Shown: positions 25,464 through 35,040 of the stretch, in pieces
Numbering within the stretch: the stretch's first letter is position 1
Layout of the letters: every line of letters starts with the position of its first letter
From: Acidimicrobiales bacterium
GTDB taxonomy: Bacteria > Actinomycetota > Acidimicrobiia > Acidimicrobiales > Iamiaceae
Direction of reading: 5' to 3'
NCBI GenBank assembly: GCA_030447445.1
Contig: JAUJOW010000004.1
Location: 66,071-130,070, forward strand
DNA length: 64,000 nt
The notes under the pieces: generated by a model
The model's input: the letters and a program-made list of their open reading frames with translations, nothing else
Told to the model about the DNA's origin: nothing
Database searches by the model: none
Translations under genes and position numbers: made by a program

Positions 25464-27013
25464 CAGGCCGGTTGGCCGGTGATCGGACGGCCCAACCGCT
25501 TGGTGTCGTCGATCCCCTCCGGTGTCTTCACGACCTGGCCGAGCATGAGGACGTGGTCGACACCGGCCGAGTACTGCGCCGGCTCCTCGATGGTCGACCG
25601 GTCGATGATCACCTCGGGGTCGAACACGGTGATGTCGGCGTCGGCCCCCCGTTGGAGCCGGCCCTTGCGCCGCAACCCGGGGGCCCGCCGTTCGAGGCGC
25701 CGGGCGGGCAGGATGGTCATCTTGGCCAGGGCGTCGACCAGGTCGACCACGCCGAGGTCCCGGGAGTAGCGACCGAGTGTGCGAGCGAAGCACCCTGTGG
25801 CGCGGGGGTGGTTGTTCCCGTCGGTGAGGATGGCGTCGCTGCCGATCATGACGAACGGTGAGCGTAGGCAGGTGCGGACGTCGCCCTCGGGGATGGCGAA
25901 GGCAGCGGTGAGGTGGTTGTCCCGGCGATGCGACTCGAAGGTGGCCTCGGTGAGGCGCTCGCTGGTGCCGGCCACCTGCAGGTCCGAGTAGGTGATCCGG
26001 AACCGGTCCTGCCAGCCCGGCGCGAAGCGGGTGGAGCCGAGGTAGGTGGCCCAGAAGTCGTAGGGGTACATGCAGGCGGTGACGTCGAGGCCGTCGTCAC
26101 GGGCCCGTTCGAGCCGGGCCAACGAGTCGGCCATGTCGAAGGTGCCACCGGTGCTGATGATGTGCTCGACGTGGACCCGGGCGCCGGTCTCACTGGCGAC
26201 GCGGATGATCTCGCCCAGGGTCTCGGCGTTGGTGCCGTAGGCCGACTGGCGCCCGTGGAAGAAGCAGGGGACGTCGTAGCGCTGCGCCACCCGGGCCAGC
26301 GCCGCCATCTCCTCGAAGGTCGTCCCCGGGGCGTACTCGGGCTCGAAGTCCACGCCGATCCAGCCCTGCTCGAGCTGACGCTCGCACTCGTCGGCCATGG
26401 CCGCGATCTGGTCCGGCGAGGCCACCTCGTCGATCTTGAGGTCGAACTTGGTGTTGCGGACCCACGGGTTGTCGAACGCCCCGCCGAAGTGGACGAGACA
26501 GTTGCCCGTGAACCGGCTGAAGAAGGCGTCGGCGTCGGCGTTGATGCCGTGCATGCCCAGGTTGGTGGTGACCCCGTCGCCGATCTTGTACAGGGCGCCG
26601 GTGTCCTCGGGCTCGTAGCTGAGGATGTCGATGAAGCCCGGGGCGACCACCTTGCCCTTGGCGTCGATGACCTCGAGGCCCTGCAGCGAGCGGCGGTCGA
26701 TGGCGGCGATCACCTCGCCGTCGATGCCCACGTCGGCCACCGCGTCGAACCCCGTCTCGGGGTCGATCACCCGCCCGCCCCGGATGACCCGCTGGTAGAT
26801 GTGGGTGTCCGGCGGGGTGGGGGTTGCCCCGACGAGGGCAGGGGGTGACTTGGGGACTGTGTCCACCGCCGCGTCGGTGGACGCCACCGTCGGCCCGCCA
26901 CCCGACCGGAACCGGGACACCACGGCCACATTGGCAGCGGCGTACCCCAGCGCGACCAGGAGCTTGCGCCGATCGGGCGAGGGTGGCGGGGACGGTCGGG
27001 GGTCGTCAGCCAC
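25463..27013 (-). CDS. N-acyl-D-amino-acid deacylase-like amidohydrolase, exported
   Basis: 516 residues. N-terminal RRKLLVALGYAAANVAVVSRF looks like a twin-arginine or anchor-type signal. Then the amidohydrolase barrel: VIRGGRVIDPETG, IDAKGKVVAPGFID (where the usual HxH after GFID is replaced by ILSYEP), HVEHIIS and MIGSDAILTDG. The family hydrolyses N-acyl-D-amino acids or related cyclic amides. Loss of the first HxH suggests altered metal binding or catalysis. Start: GTG at 27013, placing the RR pair about 15 residues in. A longer in-frame extension reads as low-complexity His/Arg repeats opposite the surface-protein region and was not used. Confidence 0.78.
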   Translation of the reverse strand: MADDPRPSPPPSPDRRKLLVALGYAAANVAVVSRFRSGGGPTVASTDAAVDTVPKSPPALVGATPTPPDTHIYQRVIRGGRVIDPETGFDAVADVGIDGEVIAAIDRRSLQGLEVIDAKGKVVAPGFIDILSYEPEDTGALYKIGDGVTTNLGMHGINADADAFFSRFTGNCLVHFGGAFDNPWVRNTKFDLKIDEVASPDQIAAMADECERQLEQGWIGVDFEPEYAPGTTFEEMAALARVAQRYDVPCFFHGRQSAYGTNAETLGEIIRVASETGARVHVEHIISTGGTFDMADSLARLERARDDGLDVTACMYPYDFWATYLGSTRFAPGWQDRFRITYSDLQVAGTSERLTEATFESHRRDNHLTAAFAIPEGDVRTCLRSPFVMIGSDAILTDGNNHPRATGCFARTLGRYSRDLGVVDLVDALAKMTILPARRLERRAPGLRRKGRLQRGADADITVFDPEVIIDRSTIEEPAQYSAGVDHVLMLGQVVKTPEGIDDTKRLGRPITGQPA

Positions 27014-27117
27014 GGCATCACGGTAGTGGGGAGGCCACCGGCGTCCCCGACGCCCGCCGGTGGGCCCGTGCCGCCGGTGGCGCATCCGGCGGCACGGGGG
27101 ATCCATGACGGCGGGGG

Positions 27118-29277
27118 TCAGTGGCGGAGGCGGCGCCGGGTGGCTCCGAGGAAGGCGGCGCCGAGCAGCGCCAACCCACCGCCGAGGGCGGCCATCCCCG
27201 GCAGTGGTGCGCCGGTGCGGGCCAGCCCCGGTGGCACCGCCCCGTCCGGCGGTGCCGTCGGCGGAGGCGGGGAGGGTGGCGGCGTCGGTGGCACGGTGGA
27301 TGGTGGTGACGGTGACGGTGACGGTGGCGGTGGTGTCGGCGGTGGTGTCGGCGGTGGTGTCGGCGGCGGCGACGGCACGGTGGACGGTGGTGTCGGCGGC
27401 GGCGACGCCGGTGGTGGCGGTGGCGGTGGTGGTGGCGGTGGCGGTGGCGGGGCGGGTGGCGGCGTCGGCGACGGTGGTGTCGATGGCGGCGGGGGCGGGA
27501 GCGGTTGATCCCTGAGCTCGAGGTGGGGGGAACCGCCGACGGGCACCGGGCCGTCGGTGCAGACGAGGGTCGGGTCGGTGCGGTAGCCGTCGGGTGCCCG
27601 CAGCTCCCGGGCGCAGTGGACCGCACCCGGGACCACCCCCGGCCAACCGAGGTGGCCCTGGGCGTCAGCGGTGGCGCGGCCGACCCACTCGTGGCCAGCG
27701 ATCTCGGGGGCATCGGCCGGGGGGTCGGTTGCGGGGGGTTGAGCTGGCGGCGGGGCACCGGTGCCGTCGGGCCGCTCCCGGTACAGGTCGTACACGGCAC
27801 CGGCGAGGGTGGCCCCGGTGACGGCGTCGACCTTGGTGGCGGTCAGCTCGACCGGGTGGGGATGGTCGGGGAAGGCCACGGTGGCCGTGGCGCCGGGCTC
27901 GATGGACAGCAGCAACGGGCTCGGGTTCACGCGGTAGCCGTCGGGCGCCCGCGCCTCGACCAGGCGGTATCGCCCGGGCAACAGGTCGTCGCGCACCACG
28001 GGGGCGGCGGTGGTGATGATCGGTTCGAGGGTGGTCTCGAAGGATCCGTCGGCATCGGCGTCATAGGCCAGGCCCAGGGTGGCCCCCGCCACCGGCGCAC
28101 CGGTGCCGGCATCGACCTTGGTGATGCTGGCCCGTCCCCTGGTGGCGGCGTTGCGGGCCTCGACCACCGCCTCCTGGCCGGCGGCGAGGTCGACGGTCCA
28201 CGGTCCCGCCCGCTCATACCCGGACGGGGCGGTGACCTCGGCGATGCGGTAGCGGCCGGCCGGGAGGGTCAGGGCGGCGGTGTCGCCGTGATCGTCGGTG
28301 CGCAACTCGCCCACCACCGGTCCCTCGGCCCCGTCCGCGGCCACGCCGCGCACCTCGAAGCGGGCCCCCTCCACCGGGACCCACGCCTGGGCATCGCCGA
28401 CCTTGCGCAGGCGCACGACGCCGGTGGGCGGCCTGGCGTGGAAGGAAGCTTCGGCCTCCACCGGAACCTGGCCGGCTCGCACCGCTCGTTGGGCCGGCCG
28501 CGCCGTGGGGGCGAAGGCGGCCAGCGCGAGGTCAGGAAGGGCGGCGACGGCGCCCACGCGGTTGGCGCCGGTGGCGGCCCGAAAGTCGATGGCCGCCGAG
28601 CCGTCGTCGCCGGTCACCGCGTCCGGGGTGCCCACCACGGTGGCCCCCTCGAGGGTGAACCCGAGCTCCACGCCGGCCACGGGTCGGCCAGCGGCATCGC
28701 TGAGACGGGCGGTGGCCGTGCCCTGGGTGCCAGCCGGCACCGCCGGTGCGTCGAGGGTGAGCCGGTACGGTCCGCGCAGGTGGGAGTGGGCGAGGGCCTC
28801 TCGGGCGTAGTCACGGGCGAGCTCGATGACCGCCTCCGTGTGCGGCTCGAACCCCGCCAGGTCCCCTGGGTCGAGCCGTTCCACGTCGATCCTCCCCGCC
28901 GGGTAGGTGGCCCCGACGAGGTGATGGACGGCGAGGGCCAGGGCGGCGCTGGAGACGGCGTCGACGGTGGGGCCGTGGGCGCCGAGGGCCCACGCCACCG
29001 CCGCCCGGGTGTCGGCGGAGAGGTCGTCGACCTCGGTGGGGGCATAGGCGAGGTCGGCGTCGGGAGCCGACAACCCCTTGTCGATGCACCACACCGGCCC
29101 CACGTCGGCCAAGGCATAGCTGCCGTACCACGACGACGAGCCGAGGACCGTCGCCTCGAAGCCCTCGTGGTGGACGACGGCAGCCTCGACGCCGTCGCCG
29201 GTGACGACCACGGTGAACGCGGCCAACAAGGAGGCCAGCGCGACAGCGGCGCGCCAACAACGGCGGGAGACAGACAT
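27118..29277 (-). CDS. Cell-surface protein with Cna-B repeats and proline-rich stalk
   Basis: 719 residues: signal peptide (1-32), an adhesin-type N-terminal domain with SSSWYGSYA and VWCIDKGL, then about three prealbumin-like Cna-B/SpaA domains (for example GRASITKVDAGTGAPVAGAT and LTATKVDAVTGATLAGAVYDL). A roughly 85-residue Pro/Thr/Ser stalk follows, then LARTG, a hydrophobic helix and RRRLRH. LARTG plus helix plus basic tail is a sortase-type anchor, with LAxTG instead of LPxTG. The Cys in WCIDKG recalls thioester adhesin domains, but the matching Gln was not seen. Shine-Dalgarno GAGGGG before the ATG. Likely involved in attachment to surfaces. Confidence 0.83.
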   Translation of the reverse strand: MSVSRRCWRAAVALASLLAAFTVVVTGDGVEAAVVHHEGFEATVLGSSSWYGSYALADVGPVWCIDKGLSAPDADLAYAPTEVDDLSADTRAAVAWALGAHGPTVDAVSSAALALAVHHLVGATYPAGRIDVERLDPGDLAGFEPHTEAVIELARDYAREALAHSHLRGPYRLTLDAPAVPAGTQGTATARLSDAAGRPVAGVELGFTLEGATVVGTPDAVTGDDGSAAIDFRAATGANRVGAVAALPDLALAAFAPTARPAQRAVRAGQVPVEAEASFHARPPTGVVRLRKVGDAQAWVPVEGARFEVRGVAADGAEGPVVGELRTDDHGDTAALTLPAGRYRIAEVTAPSGYERAGPWTVDLAAGQEAVVEARNAATRGRASITKVDAGTGAPVAGATLGLAYDADADGSFETTLEPIITTAAPVVRDDLLPGRYRLVEARAPDGYRVNPSPLLLSIEPGATATVAFPDHPHPVELTATKVDAVTGATLAGAVYDLYRERPDGTGAPPPAQPPATDPPADAPEIAGHEWVGRATADAQGHLGWPGVVPGAVHCARELRAPDGYRTDPTLVCTDGPVPVGGSPHLELRDQPLPPPPPSTPPSPTPPPAPPPPPPPPPPPPPPASPPPTPPSTVPSPPPTPPPTPPPTPPPPSPSPSPPSTVPPTPPPSPPPPTAPPDGAVPPGLARTGAPLPGMAALGGGLALLGAAFLGATRRRLRH
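27244..27504 (-). repeat. Low-complexity Pro-codon repeat encoding the surface-protein stalk
   Basis: GGTGTCGGC and GGCGGTGGT-type short tandem units encode the Pro/Thr/Ser stalk. Such tracts change length readily, so stalk length probably varies between strains. Confidence 0.75.
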
Positions 29278-29445
29278 GGGAGCGACCCCTCGACTTCGGT
29301 TGGGGCCGGCGCCTCACGGGCCGGCGAAGGCCGGGGGGCCATCGCGGCAACGCCACTTTTCGGCGGCGCTGCGGGTCGGGACGGGAGTGTGGCACCACCG
29401 CCGGCGGCAGGCAAGAGGTGGACCCGAGCCAAGCCGGCGCTGGTG
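29278..29445. other. 168 bp gap upstream of the surface-protein gene
   Basis: Contains CCGGCC-TTC-type short hairpins and the Shine-Dalgarno of the surface-protein gene. No ORF and no riboswitch class I can recognise. Confidence 0.4.
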
Positions 29446-30369
29446 TCACCACGGCTGCCCGCCGTCACCGTCCTCGCCGACATCGGCGGCGTCGAGGGCG
29501 TCGAGAGTGTCGATCACCGCGGCCAGCGCTGGTGGGTCGAGCACGGCGGTCAGCTCGGCGGCGAGGTGGCGTGGGGCCAGGTGCTGGCTCAGGACCCACC
29601 GGGCGAACATGCCGTCGTCCATCCAGCCGGCCAGGTCGTCGGGTTCCGCAGCCCGGCGCACCGTGTCCCAGCTCACCGAGGCGGCCATGGCGACGGCGGC
29701 TTCGGCCAGGTCTCGGGGATCGAGCGGCAGCGCGTCGGGAGCGACCATCGGGTGGAGCGACGCCAACCGGGGCCAGGTCCAGCGCCTGGTCGGGGCGGCC
29801 AGTGACTCGGCCAGGATCCGGTCGAGCCAGACGGTGGTCCACCACGGCAGCACCGATGGCGGCGGTGGCGGGGTGGGCAGGCCGAACATCCGTCGGCACA
29901 GGTCGGCGACGTGGCCGTCGCCCGGGCCCGGACACGGGTGGGTGCTGCCCTCCTCGAGGTCGTGCAGGAGCGACGCCTCTCGGCCGGAGCGGTCGAGCAG
30001 GTGGAGGATCCGTACCCGTCGGGGCGCCACTGGTGCACCACCGAGGGAAGTCACGGTGCCGTTGGCCACCACGCCCACCGCCGCCCACTCGTCGGGAGCC
30101 GAGAAGCCGATCAGGGCATCGACCGGGTGGGCGCCGGGCTCGAGCGGCACGAGCGCGACCTCGAGCCCGGAGCGGTCGGCCACGGCCCGCACGAGCATGG
30201 CGGGGTGACCGCGCTCGTGGTCGAGGGCGTCGTCGATGCCCGCCACCAGGCGGGGGAGCGACACGTCGACGGGCAGGCGGGACGGGGGAGGGAGCGGTGG
30301 CGCGCCGGGACGAGGTCGCTTGGAGGGGGGGCAGGCCGAGCGGCGTCGGCGCCGGGGGCGGGCTGGCAT
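29446..30369 (-). CDS. Hypothetical protein with basic N-terminus (307 residues)
   Basis: N-terminal Arg/Pro-rich stretch of about 30 residues, then a soluble domain: DALDHERGHPAMLVRAVADR, GFSAPDEWAAVGVVANG, and a Trp-rich C-terminal half ending in an acidic DAADVGEDGDGG tail. No family recognised. GGAG Shine-Dalgarno before the ATG. The order with the exonuclease and WhiB genes on the same strand suggests a housekeeping neighbourhood, but no functional link is shown. Confidence 0.7.
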   Translation of the reverse strand: MPARPRRRRRSACPPSKRPRPGAPPLPPPSRLPVDVSLPRLVAGIDDALDHERGHPAMLVRAVADRSGLEVALVPLEPGAHPVDALIGFSAPDEWAAVGVVANGTVTSLGGAPVAPRRVRILHLLDRSGREASLLHDLEEGSTHPCPGPGDGHVADLCRRMFGLPTPPPPPSVLPWWTTVWLDRILAESLAAPTRRWTWPRLASLHPMVAPDALPLDPRDLAEAAVAMAASVSWDTVRRAAEPDDLAGWMDDGMFARWVLSQHLAPRHLAAELTAVLDPPALAAVIDTLDALDAADVGEDGDGGQPW

Positions 30370-30507
30370 GGTGATCTCCGGTGACCGGCGGGTTCCGGCG
30401 ATCGGAGCGGTGCCGCCCGAGGGATCGCAAGCCTCTGGCTCATCTTGCCAACCCCATGTGACACTCAGTGACCGCCGGAGGCGGTCGCGGTGAGGGTTGG
30501 TGGAGGG

Positions 30508-31155
30508 TCAGGCGATGGCGGGTCGAGCCGGCGCCGTCTCCGGGCGACGATCGCCGCTGGAGAGGCGGTCGACGAAACGGCCGGCGGCTGGCCATCGCCG
30601 CTCGGTCAACACCCGGGCGAGGCGGGCGTCGGAGCTGGCGTAGGCGTGGAGGGCCTCGCGGGTCAGGTCGTGGACTCGGCTCCGGTCCACCTCCACCGGG
30701 GCCAGCCCCACCAACCGGGCGATGGACTTGAGCGAGCACGAGACCCGCAGTGCCGGGCCGACGTCGCCCCGGTAGAGGCGGTAGGCGTCGATGTGGCCGT
30801 GGCGGTACCAGGCCCCCCGGTAGGCTCCTCGGTGCCCCGGCAGCGGCGCCCGCTGCATCGAGATGGCCGGGTCGAGCTGTAGGCGCAGACCGAGCTGGAG
30901 GCCGTGGCGGCTGGCCCGGTGGGCGATGAACGGCAGGTCGAAGGCGGCGCCGTTCCAGGTGGCGATCACCCCGGGTGGGAGGGTGCGGAGGCGGGCGTCG
31001 AGGTCACACAGCAACGTGGTCTCCCGGCCGCTGAAGACCTCGTCGCACCCCGGGCTCGAGAGGGCCACCGTCACGATGCCGGCGATGTCGGGATCGAGCC
31101 CGTTCTCGGTCGTATCGGTTTCGATGTCGAGCCCGTAGACCGCTCGTCTCGCCAT
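30508..31155 (-). CDS. RNase H-like 3'-5' exonuclease (DnaQ/PolB-exo type)
   Basis: 215 residues. DEDD-type motifs: YGLDIETDT (Exo I), TWNGAAFDLPFI (Exo II) and YASSDARL (Exo III, Y-x3-D form). The spacing and WNGxxFDLPF wording match predicted 3'-5' exonucleases related to the polymerase B proofreading domain. It may act on DNA or RNA ends. Not linked to a polymerase gene here. ATG with GGAGG 9 nt upstream. Confidence 0.83.
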   Translation of the reverse strand: MARRAVYGLDIETDTTENGLDPDIAGIVTVALSSPGCDEVFSGRETTLLCDLDARLRTLPPGVIATWNGAAFDLPFIAHRASRHGLQLGLRLQLDPAISMQRAPLPGHRGAYRGAWYRHGHIDAYRLYRGDVGPALRVSCSLKSIARLVGLAPVEVDRSRVHDLTREALHAYASSDARLARVLTERRWPAAGRFVDRLSSGDRRPETAPARPAIA

Positions 31156-31239
31156 GGACCACGTCCTCCCTCGAGGGGCTCCTCGTGGCAGCGCAGCCTA
31201 AGAAACGGCGGTCTCCGGTTGGGGGATGCCGACGGTGCG

Positions 31240-31551
31240 TCAGCTGATGGCCTGGCGTCGGGACCGGCCGCCGATGGGCGCCGGCACCGCGTAGCCGGCC
31301 GCCGCCCGCTCCTCCTCGGTCTCTCCGCCCCAGACGCCGTACTCCAGGTGGAGCCGGGCGTAGCGCCGGCACTCGAAGATCACGGGGCAGGTCTGGCACA
31401 CCAGCCTGGCTCTGGCCTCGCGGCGCACCCGCGCTTGGGGCCGTTCGGCGTGCGGAGCGAAGAACAGGGCCGTCCGGCCGTGGCAGACCCCGTCCTGCAT
31501 CCAGGACTGCTGGGTCCATCGGGCGGGGAGATCGACGCCTTGCTCGGCCAT
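31240..31551 (-). CDS. WhiB-family iron-sulfur regulator
   Basis: 103 residues. Four cluster Cys at positions 23, 52, 55 and 61 (C-x28-C-x2-C-x5-C) and the GVWGG turn at 72-76, then a basic C-terminus (GGRSRRQ) for DNA contact. WhiB proteins bind sigma factors and respond to redox or NO. Start ATG at 31551 has GAGG 5 nt upstream; an earlier in-frame codon would add only eight residues. Which WhiB class it belongs to cannot be decided by eye. Confidence 0.92.
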   Translation of the reverse strand: MAEQGVDLPARWTQQSWMQDGVCHGRTALFFAPHAERPQARVRREARARLVCQTCPVIFECRRYARLHLEYGVWGGETEEERAAAGYAVPAPIGGRSRRQAIS

Positions 31552-31657
31552 TGGGGCCTCCGTGTGTCGGTACACGAAAAACTACGGAGCCACACCGCCT
31601 GTGAAACGACGCCCTCCGAGGTTTGTGCCGATGCCGGCCATCGCCGGCGACGATGGG

Positions 31658-32974
31658 TCAGTCACCGGGTCCCTCGAGCAGGCGGGTGACCAGCGCGGCC
31701 ACCGGGCTGCGTTCGGATCGGGTGAGGGTGACGTGGCCGAAGAGCGGGTGGCCGGCCAGCGAGGCGATGACCGAGGTGATGCCGTCGTGGCGGCCGACCC
31801 GGAGGTTGTCGCGCTGGGCCACGTCGTGGGTGAGCACCACCCGGCTGCCCTCGCCGAGCCGGGACAGCGCGGTGAGGAGCACCTGCCGCTCCAGGTTCTG
31901 CGCTTCGTCGATGACGACGAAGGTCTCGGTGAGGCTCCGCCCCCGGATGTGGGTGAGCGGGAGGACCTCGAGCAGGTCCCGGCTGACCACCTCCTCGGCC
32001 ACCTCGGGCCCGGCGATGGCATCGAGGGCGTCGAACACCGCCGCCCCCCACGGCGACATCTTCTCGTCCCGGTCGCCGGGGAGGAAGCCGAGCTCCTGGC
32101 CGCCCACCGCGAACAAGGGCCGGAACACCAGGATCCGATGATGGCTCCGGCGCTCCAGCACGGCGTCCAGCCCGGCAGCCAGGGCGAGCACGCTCTTGCC
32201 GGTCCCGGCACTGCCCCCCAGGCTCACGATGCCCACCGACGGGTCGGCGAGCAGGTCGACCGCGATGCGTTGTTCCGCGCTCCGGCCCCGCACGTCGAAC
32301 AGCGACCGGTCGCCCCGGACGAGGTGCACCCGCTTGTCCTCGTGCACCCGACCGAGACCGGACTGTGAGCCGCTGACGAGGGCCACGCCCGTGTTGCAGG
32401 GCAGGTCCCGAGCCTCGGCGACATCGACGACCCGCTCCTCGAACAGCTCGTCCACGATCGACTGGTCGACGTCGAGCTCTGCGAACCCGTGCCACGTCGA
32501 CTCACCGGCCAGCTCGTTGCGGTACTCGTCGGCGGCCAGCCCGGCGATGCTGGCCTTCAGGCGCAGCGGCAGGTCCTTGGTCACCACGGTGACCGTGTGC
32601 CCCTCGTCGGCCAGGTTGCGAGCCACGGCCAGGATGCGGTGGTCGTTGCTGTCGGCGGTGAGCGCCGCCGGCAGACCGGCGGTGTGCTGGTGGTTGAGCT
32701 CGACCCGCAACGTGCCGCCCTGGGGCGTGACGGGGATGGGCTCGGTGATCGAGCCGTGCGCCACCCGGTAGTGCTCCAGCAGGCGCAGCGCCTCCCGAGC
32801 CGCCCACCCGAGCTCGGGGTGGTTGCGCTTGGCCTCGAGCTCGCCGATCACCACGACCGGGACCACCACGGCGTGCTCCTCGAACCGCAGCAGGCCCTGG
32901 GGGTCGGCGAGGAGCACCGAGGTGTCCAACACGTAGGTGTGCGAGCGCGACGGGAGGCAGGTCGATCGGGTCAC
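31658..32974 (-). CDS. PIN domain-PhoH ATPase (PhoH2-type)
   Basis: 438 residues. N-terminal PIN nuclease domain with [12 protein letters not shown] and [13 protein letters not shown] acidic residues; C-terminal PhoH ATPase with Walker [12 protein letters not shown] and Walker [11 protein letters not shown]. PhoH2 proteins are RNA helicase/RNases. Start GTG at 32974, preceded by GAGGGG; longer in-frame starts would read into a Pro/Arg-rich tract. The usual partner PhoAT is not seen upstream. Confidence 0.92.
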   Translation of the reverse strand: MTRSTCLPSRSHTYVLDTSVLLADPQGLLRFEEHAVVVPVVVIGELEAKRNHPELGWAAREALRLLEHYRVAHGSITEPIPVTPQGGTLRVELNHQHTAGLPAALTADSNDHRILAVARNLADEGHTVTVVTKDLPLRLKASIAGLAADEYRNELAGESTWHGFAELDVDQSIVDELFEERVVDVAEARDLPCNTGVALVSGSQSGLGRVHEDKRVHLVRGDRSLFDVRGRSAEQRIAVDLLADPSVGIVSLGGSAGTGKSVLALAAGLDAVLERRSHHRILVFRPLFAVGGQELGFLPGDRDEKMSPWGAAVFDALDAIAGPEVAEEVVSRDLLEVLPLTHIRGRSLTETFVVIDEAQNLERQVLLTALSRLGEGSRVVLTHDVAQRDNLRVGRHDGITSVIASLAGHPLFGHVTLTRSERSPVAALVTRLLEGPGD

Positions 32975-33237
32975 GGGTTCCCCTCGGGGACAGCCACCCC
33001 GGCGGTCACCGGGTGGTCGGACGGGCGGGTGGTCGTGGTGTGAGTGGTCCCGGGCCGACGAGGTCGCCCGAGGCGATCCCGACGCCGAGGAGGCGGCGAT
33101 CCGGCTGCACCCGGCGGGCCGGCCGGGGAACCGGTGCCCGGGACGGGTGCGGGGAGGCTCACCGGTCACCATCGAACCAGCCGGTGGCTCGGCGGCCGCG
33201 GATGGCACCTGGACGGGGCCGGGGACACGATGGGCCG

Positions 33238-33798
33238 ATGGGAGCGATGCTCACGGCCGTCGCCGTGGTGTTCGTGGCCGAGCTCGGTGACAAAACCCAA
33301 CTCGTCGCGCTGGGCCTGGCGGCCCGCTACCGGACGGCGCCGGTGCTGGGCGGCGTGGCGCTCGCCTACGGTGCCTCCCAAGCCCTCTCGGTGCTCATCG
33401 GCGGCCTCCTGGGGGCCGCCCTTCCCACCCGCCCCATCGGCATCGTCGCCGGCATCGGCTTCCTCGCCTTCGCCGCCTGGACGCTGCTGCGGGGCGACGA
33501 GGAGGCCCACGCCGTTGTGGTGTCGGGCCGGTCGGTGCTCTCGTCGGTGGCCGGCGCCATGTTCGTGGCCGAGCTGGGCGACAAGACCATGCTCGCCACC
33601 GCCACCCTCGCCGCCCGTGACGACCCAGTCCTCACCTGGGTCGGGGGCACCATCGGCATCTGCCTGGCCGGTTCGATGGCCGTGGTGGTCGGACGGGTCC
33701 TCGGTGCTCGCCTCCCCGAGCGGGCCACCCGGCTCGTCTCCGGCGGGTTGTTCGCCGTGTTCGGCGTGGTGCTCCTGGTCGACGGCCTCACCGGCTGA
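33238..33798 (+). CDS. GDT1/TMEM165 (UPF0016) cation transporter
   Basis: 186 residues, six hydrophobic helices, with the hallmark ELGDKT motif twice ([14 protein letters not shown] and [14 protein letters not shown]). Family members export Mn2+ or exchange Ca2+/H+. The 263 bp upstream gap was searched by eye for a yybP-ykoY (Mn) riboswitch without a convincing match. ATG at 33238 gives the family length; no strong Shine-Dalgarno. Confidence 0.9.
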   Translation: MGAMLTAVAVVFVAELGDKTQLVALGLAARYRTAPVLGGVALAYGASQALSVLIGGLLGAALPTRPIGIVAGIGFLAFAAWTLLRGDEEAHAVVVSGRSVLSSVAGAMFVAELGDKTMLATATLAARDDPVLTWVGGTIGICLAGSMAVVVGRVLGARLPERATRLVSGGLFAVFGVVLLVDGLTG

Positions 33799-33878
33799 GC
33801 GCAGCGTCGGCGGCGAAGCCGGTATTCCCCGCCGGCAGGGCGCCTCCACGAACCGGACCATGCCATCATCGGCCGGCC

Positions 33879-35036
33879 ATGACCCTCCCGGCCCCCCGCG
33901 GCCTCTTCGACCTGCCCGAGAGCGAGGCCTACCTCAACTGCGCCTACCAGGGTCCGTTGCCCCGCCGCTCGGTCGAGGCGGGCACGGCCGCCCTGGCCCG
34001 CAAGGCCCGACCGTGGACCATCCTGCCCGAGGACTTCTTCGCGCCCGTCGAGGAGCTGCGGGGTCTCGTGGCCGCCGTGCTCGGCGGTGACGTGGACGGC
34101 GTGGCTCTCACCCCCTCGGTCAGCTACGGGTTGGCCACGGCGGCGGCCAACCTTCCCGTCGCCGCTGACGAGGTCATCGTGATGCTGGCCGAGGAGTTCC
34201 CTTCGAACGTCCACGTGTGGCGGTGGCTGGCGGCACGGGTCGGCGCTCGCGTGCGCGCCGTCGCCCGTCCCGGCGACGGCGACTGGACCGCCGCCCTCCT
34301 CGAGACCTTGGACGCCCTCGCCGGCGCCGGCGATACCATCGCTCTGGTGGCCACACCGGCGTGCCACTGGACCGACGGCGGTGTCGTCGACCTCGTCGCC
34401 GTGGGGGAGCGGTGCCGGAGGAGCGGGGCGGCGCTGGTGGTGGACGGGTGCCAGGCCATCGGGGCGATGCCCTTCGACGTGGCCGCCGTCCAGCCCGACT
34501 TCGTGGCCGGCGCGGCCTACAAGTGGCTGCTCGGCCCGTACTCGGTGGGGTTCCTGTGGGCGGCGCCGCACCGGCGGGGCGGCACACCCCTCGAGCACAA
34601 CTGGGTGACGCGGGCCGGCAGCGACGACTTCACCAGCCTCGTCGCCCCTTCCGACGACTTCCGGCCCGGTGCTCGCCGCTACGACGTCGGCGAGGTGTCG
34701 AACTTCGCGCTCGTCCCCGTGGCCAGCGAGTCGCTCCGGCTGATCTCGTCGTGGGGGGTCGACGCCGTGGCCGCTCACGCCGGTTCCATCACCGACCGGG
34801 TCGCCGACGGGGCCGGCGGGCTCGGTCTCGGCGTGGCCTCGGCCGGTGTTCGCTCGCCGCACCTGATCGGCATCCGGCTCCGAGGCGCCGACCCGCGCAC
34901 CGTGGCCGCCTCCCTCGCCGCCGAACGGGTGCACGTCAGCGTGCGGGGCGACGCCGTGCGGGTGTCGGCCCACGCCTTCAACACCTTCGACGACGCCGAC
35001 CGGCTGCTCGCTGCACTTGCCCGGGCCGTCGGCTGA
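33879..35036 (+). CDS. PLP-dependent aminotransferase class V-like protein
   Basis: 385 residues, fold type I. Seen: YLNCAYQGPLPR at the N-terminus, TPSVSYGLATAAANLP, the Asp of VVDGCQAIGAMPFD, and the PLP Lys in AAYKWLLGPYSVGFLW. Closest in feel to cysteine desulfurase/isopenicillin epimerase-like proteins or the EgtE C-S lyase. No SUF or NifU gene is adjacent. Followed 4 nt later by the HIT gene, so cotranscribed. Role not resolved. Confidence 0.82.
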   Translation: MTLPAPRGLFDLPESEAYLNCAYQGPLPRRSVEAGTAALARKARPWTILPEDFFAPVEELRGLVAAVLGGDVDGVALTPSVSYGLATAAANLPVAADEVIVMLAEEFPSNVHVWRWLAARVGARVRAVARPGDGDWTAALLETLDALAGAGDTIALVATPACHWTDGGVVDLVAVGERCRRSGAALVVDGCQAIGAMPFDVAAVQPDFVAGAAYKWLLGPYSVGFLWAAPHRRGGTPLEHNWVTRAGSDDFTSLVAPSDDFRPGARRYDVGEVSNFALVPVASESLRLISSWGVDAVAAHAGSITDRVADGAGGLGLGVASAGVRSPHLIGIRLRGADPRTVAASLAAERVHVSVRGDAVRVSAHAFNTFDDADRLLAALARAVG

Positions 35037-35040
35037 CCGC

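Noticed and set aside
27013-27646. N-terminal extension of the D-aminoacylase frame
   Set aside because: The extension is His/Thr/Arg low complexity read antisense within the surface-protein stalk DNA region; the GTG at 27013 gives a sensible signal sequence.
29278-29445. Riboswitch in the leader of the surface-protein gene
   Set aside because: Hairpins present but no match to c-di-GMP, c-di-AMP or cobalamin consensus elements that I know.
27505-29805. Very long Gly-rich open frame on the plus strand
   Set aside because: It is antisense to the surface-protein gene, with low-complexity Gly/Arg/Val composition and no start signal; a high-GC shadow frame.
32975-33237. Possible Mn (yybP-ykoY) riboswitch before the GDT1-type gene
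   Set aside because: No recognisable conserved loops, only GC-rich short hairpins.
33879-35036. EgtE assignment for the PLP enzyme
   Set aside because: It is 30 kb from egtBD, and general class V aminotransferase features do not distinguish EgtE.
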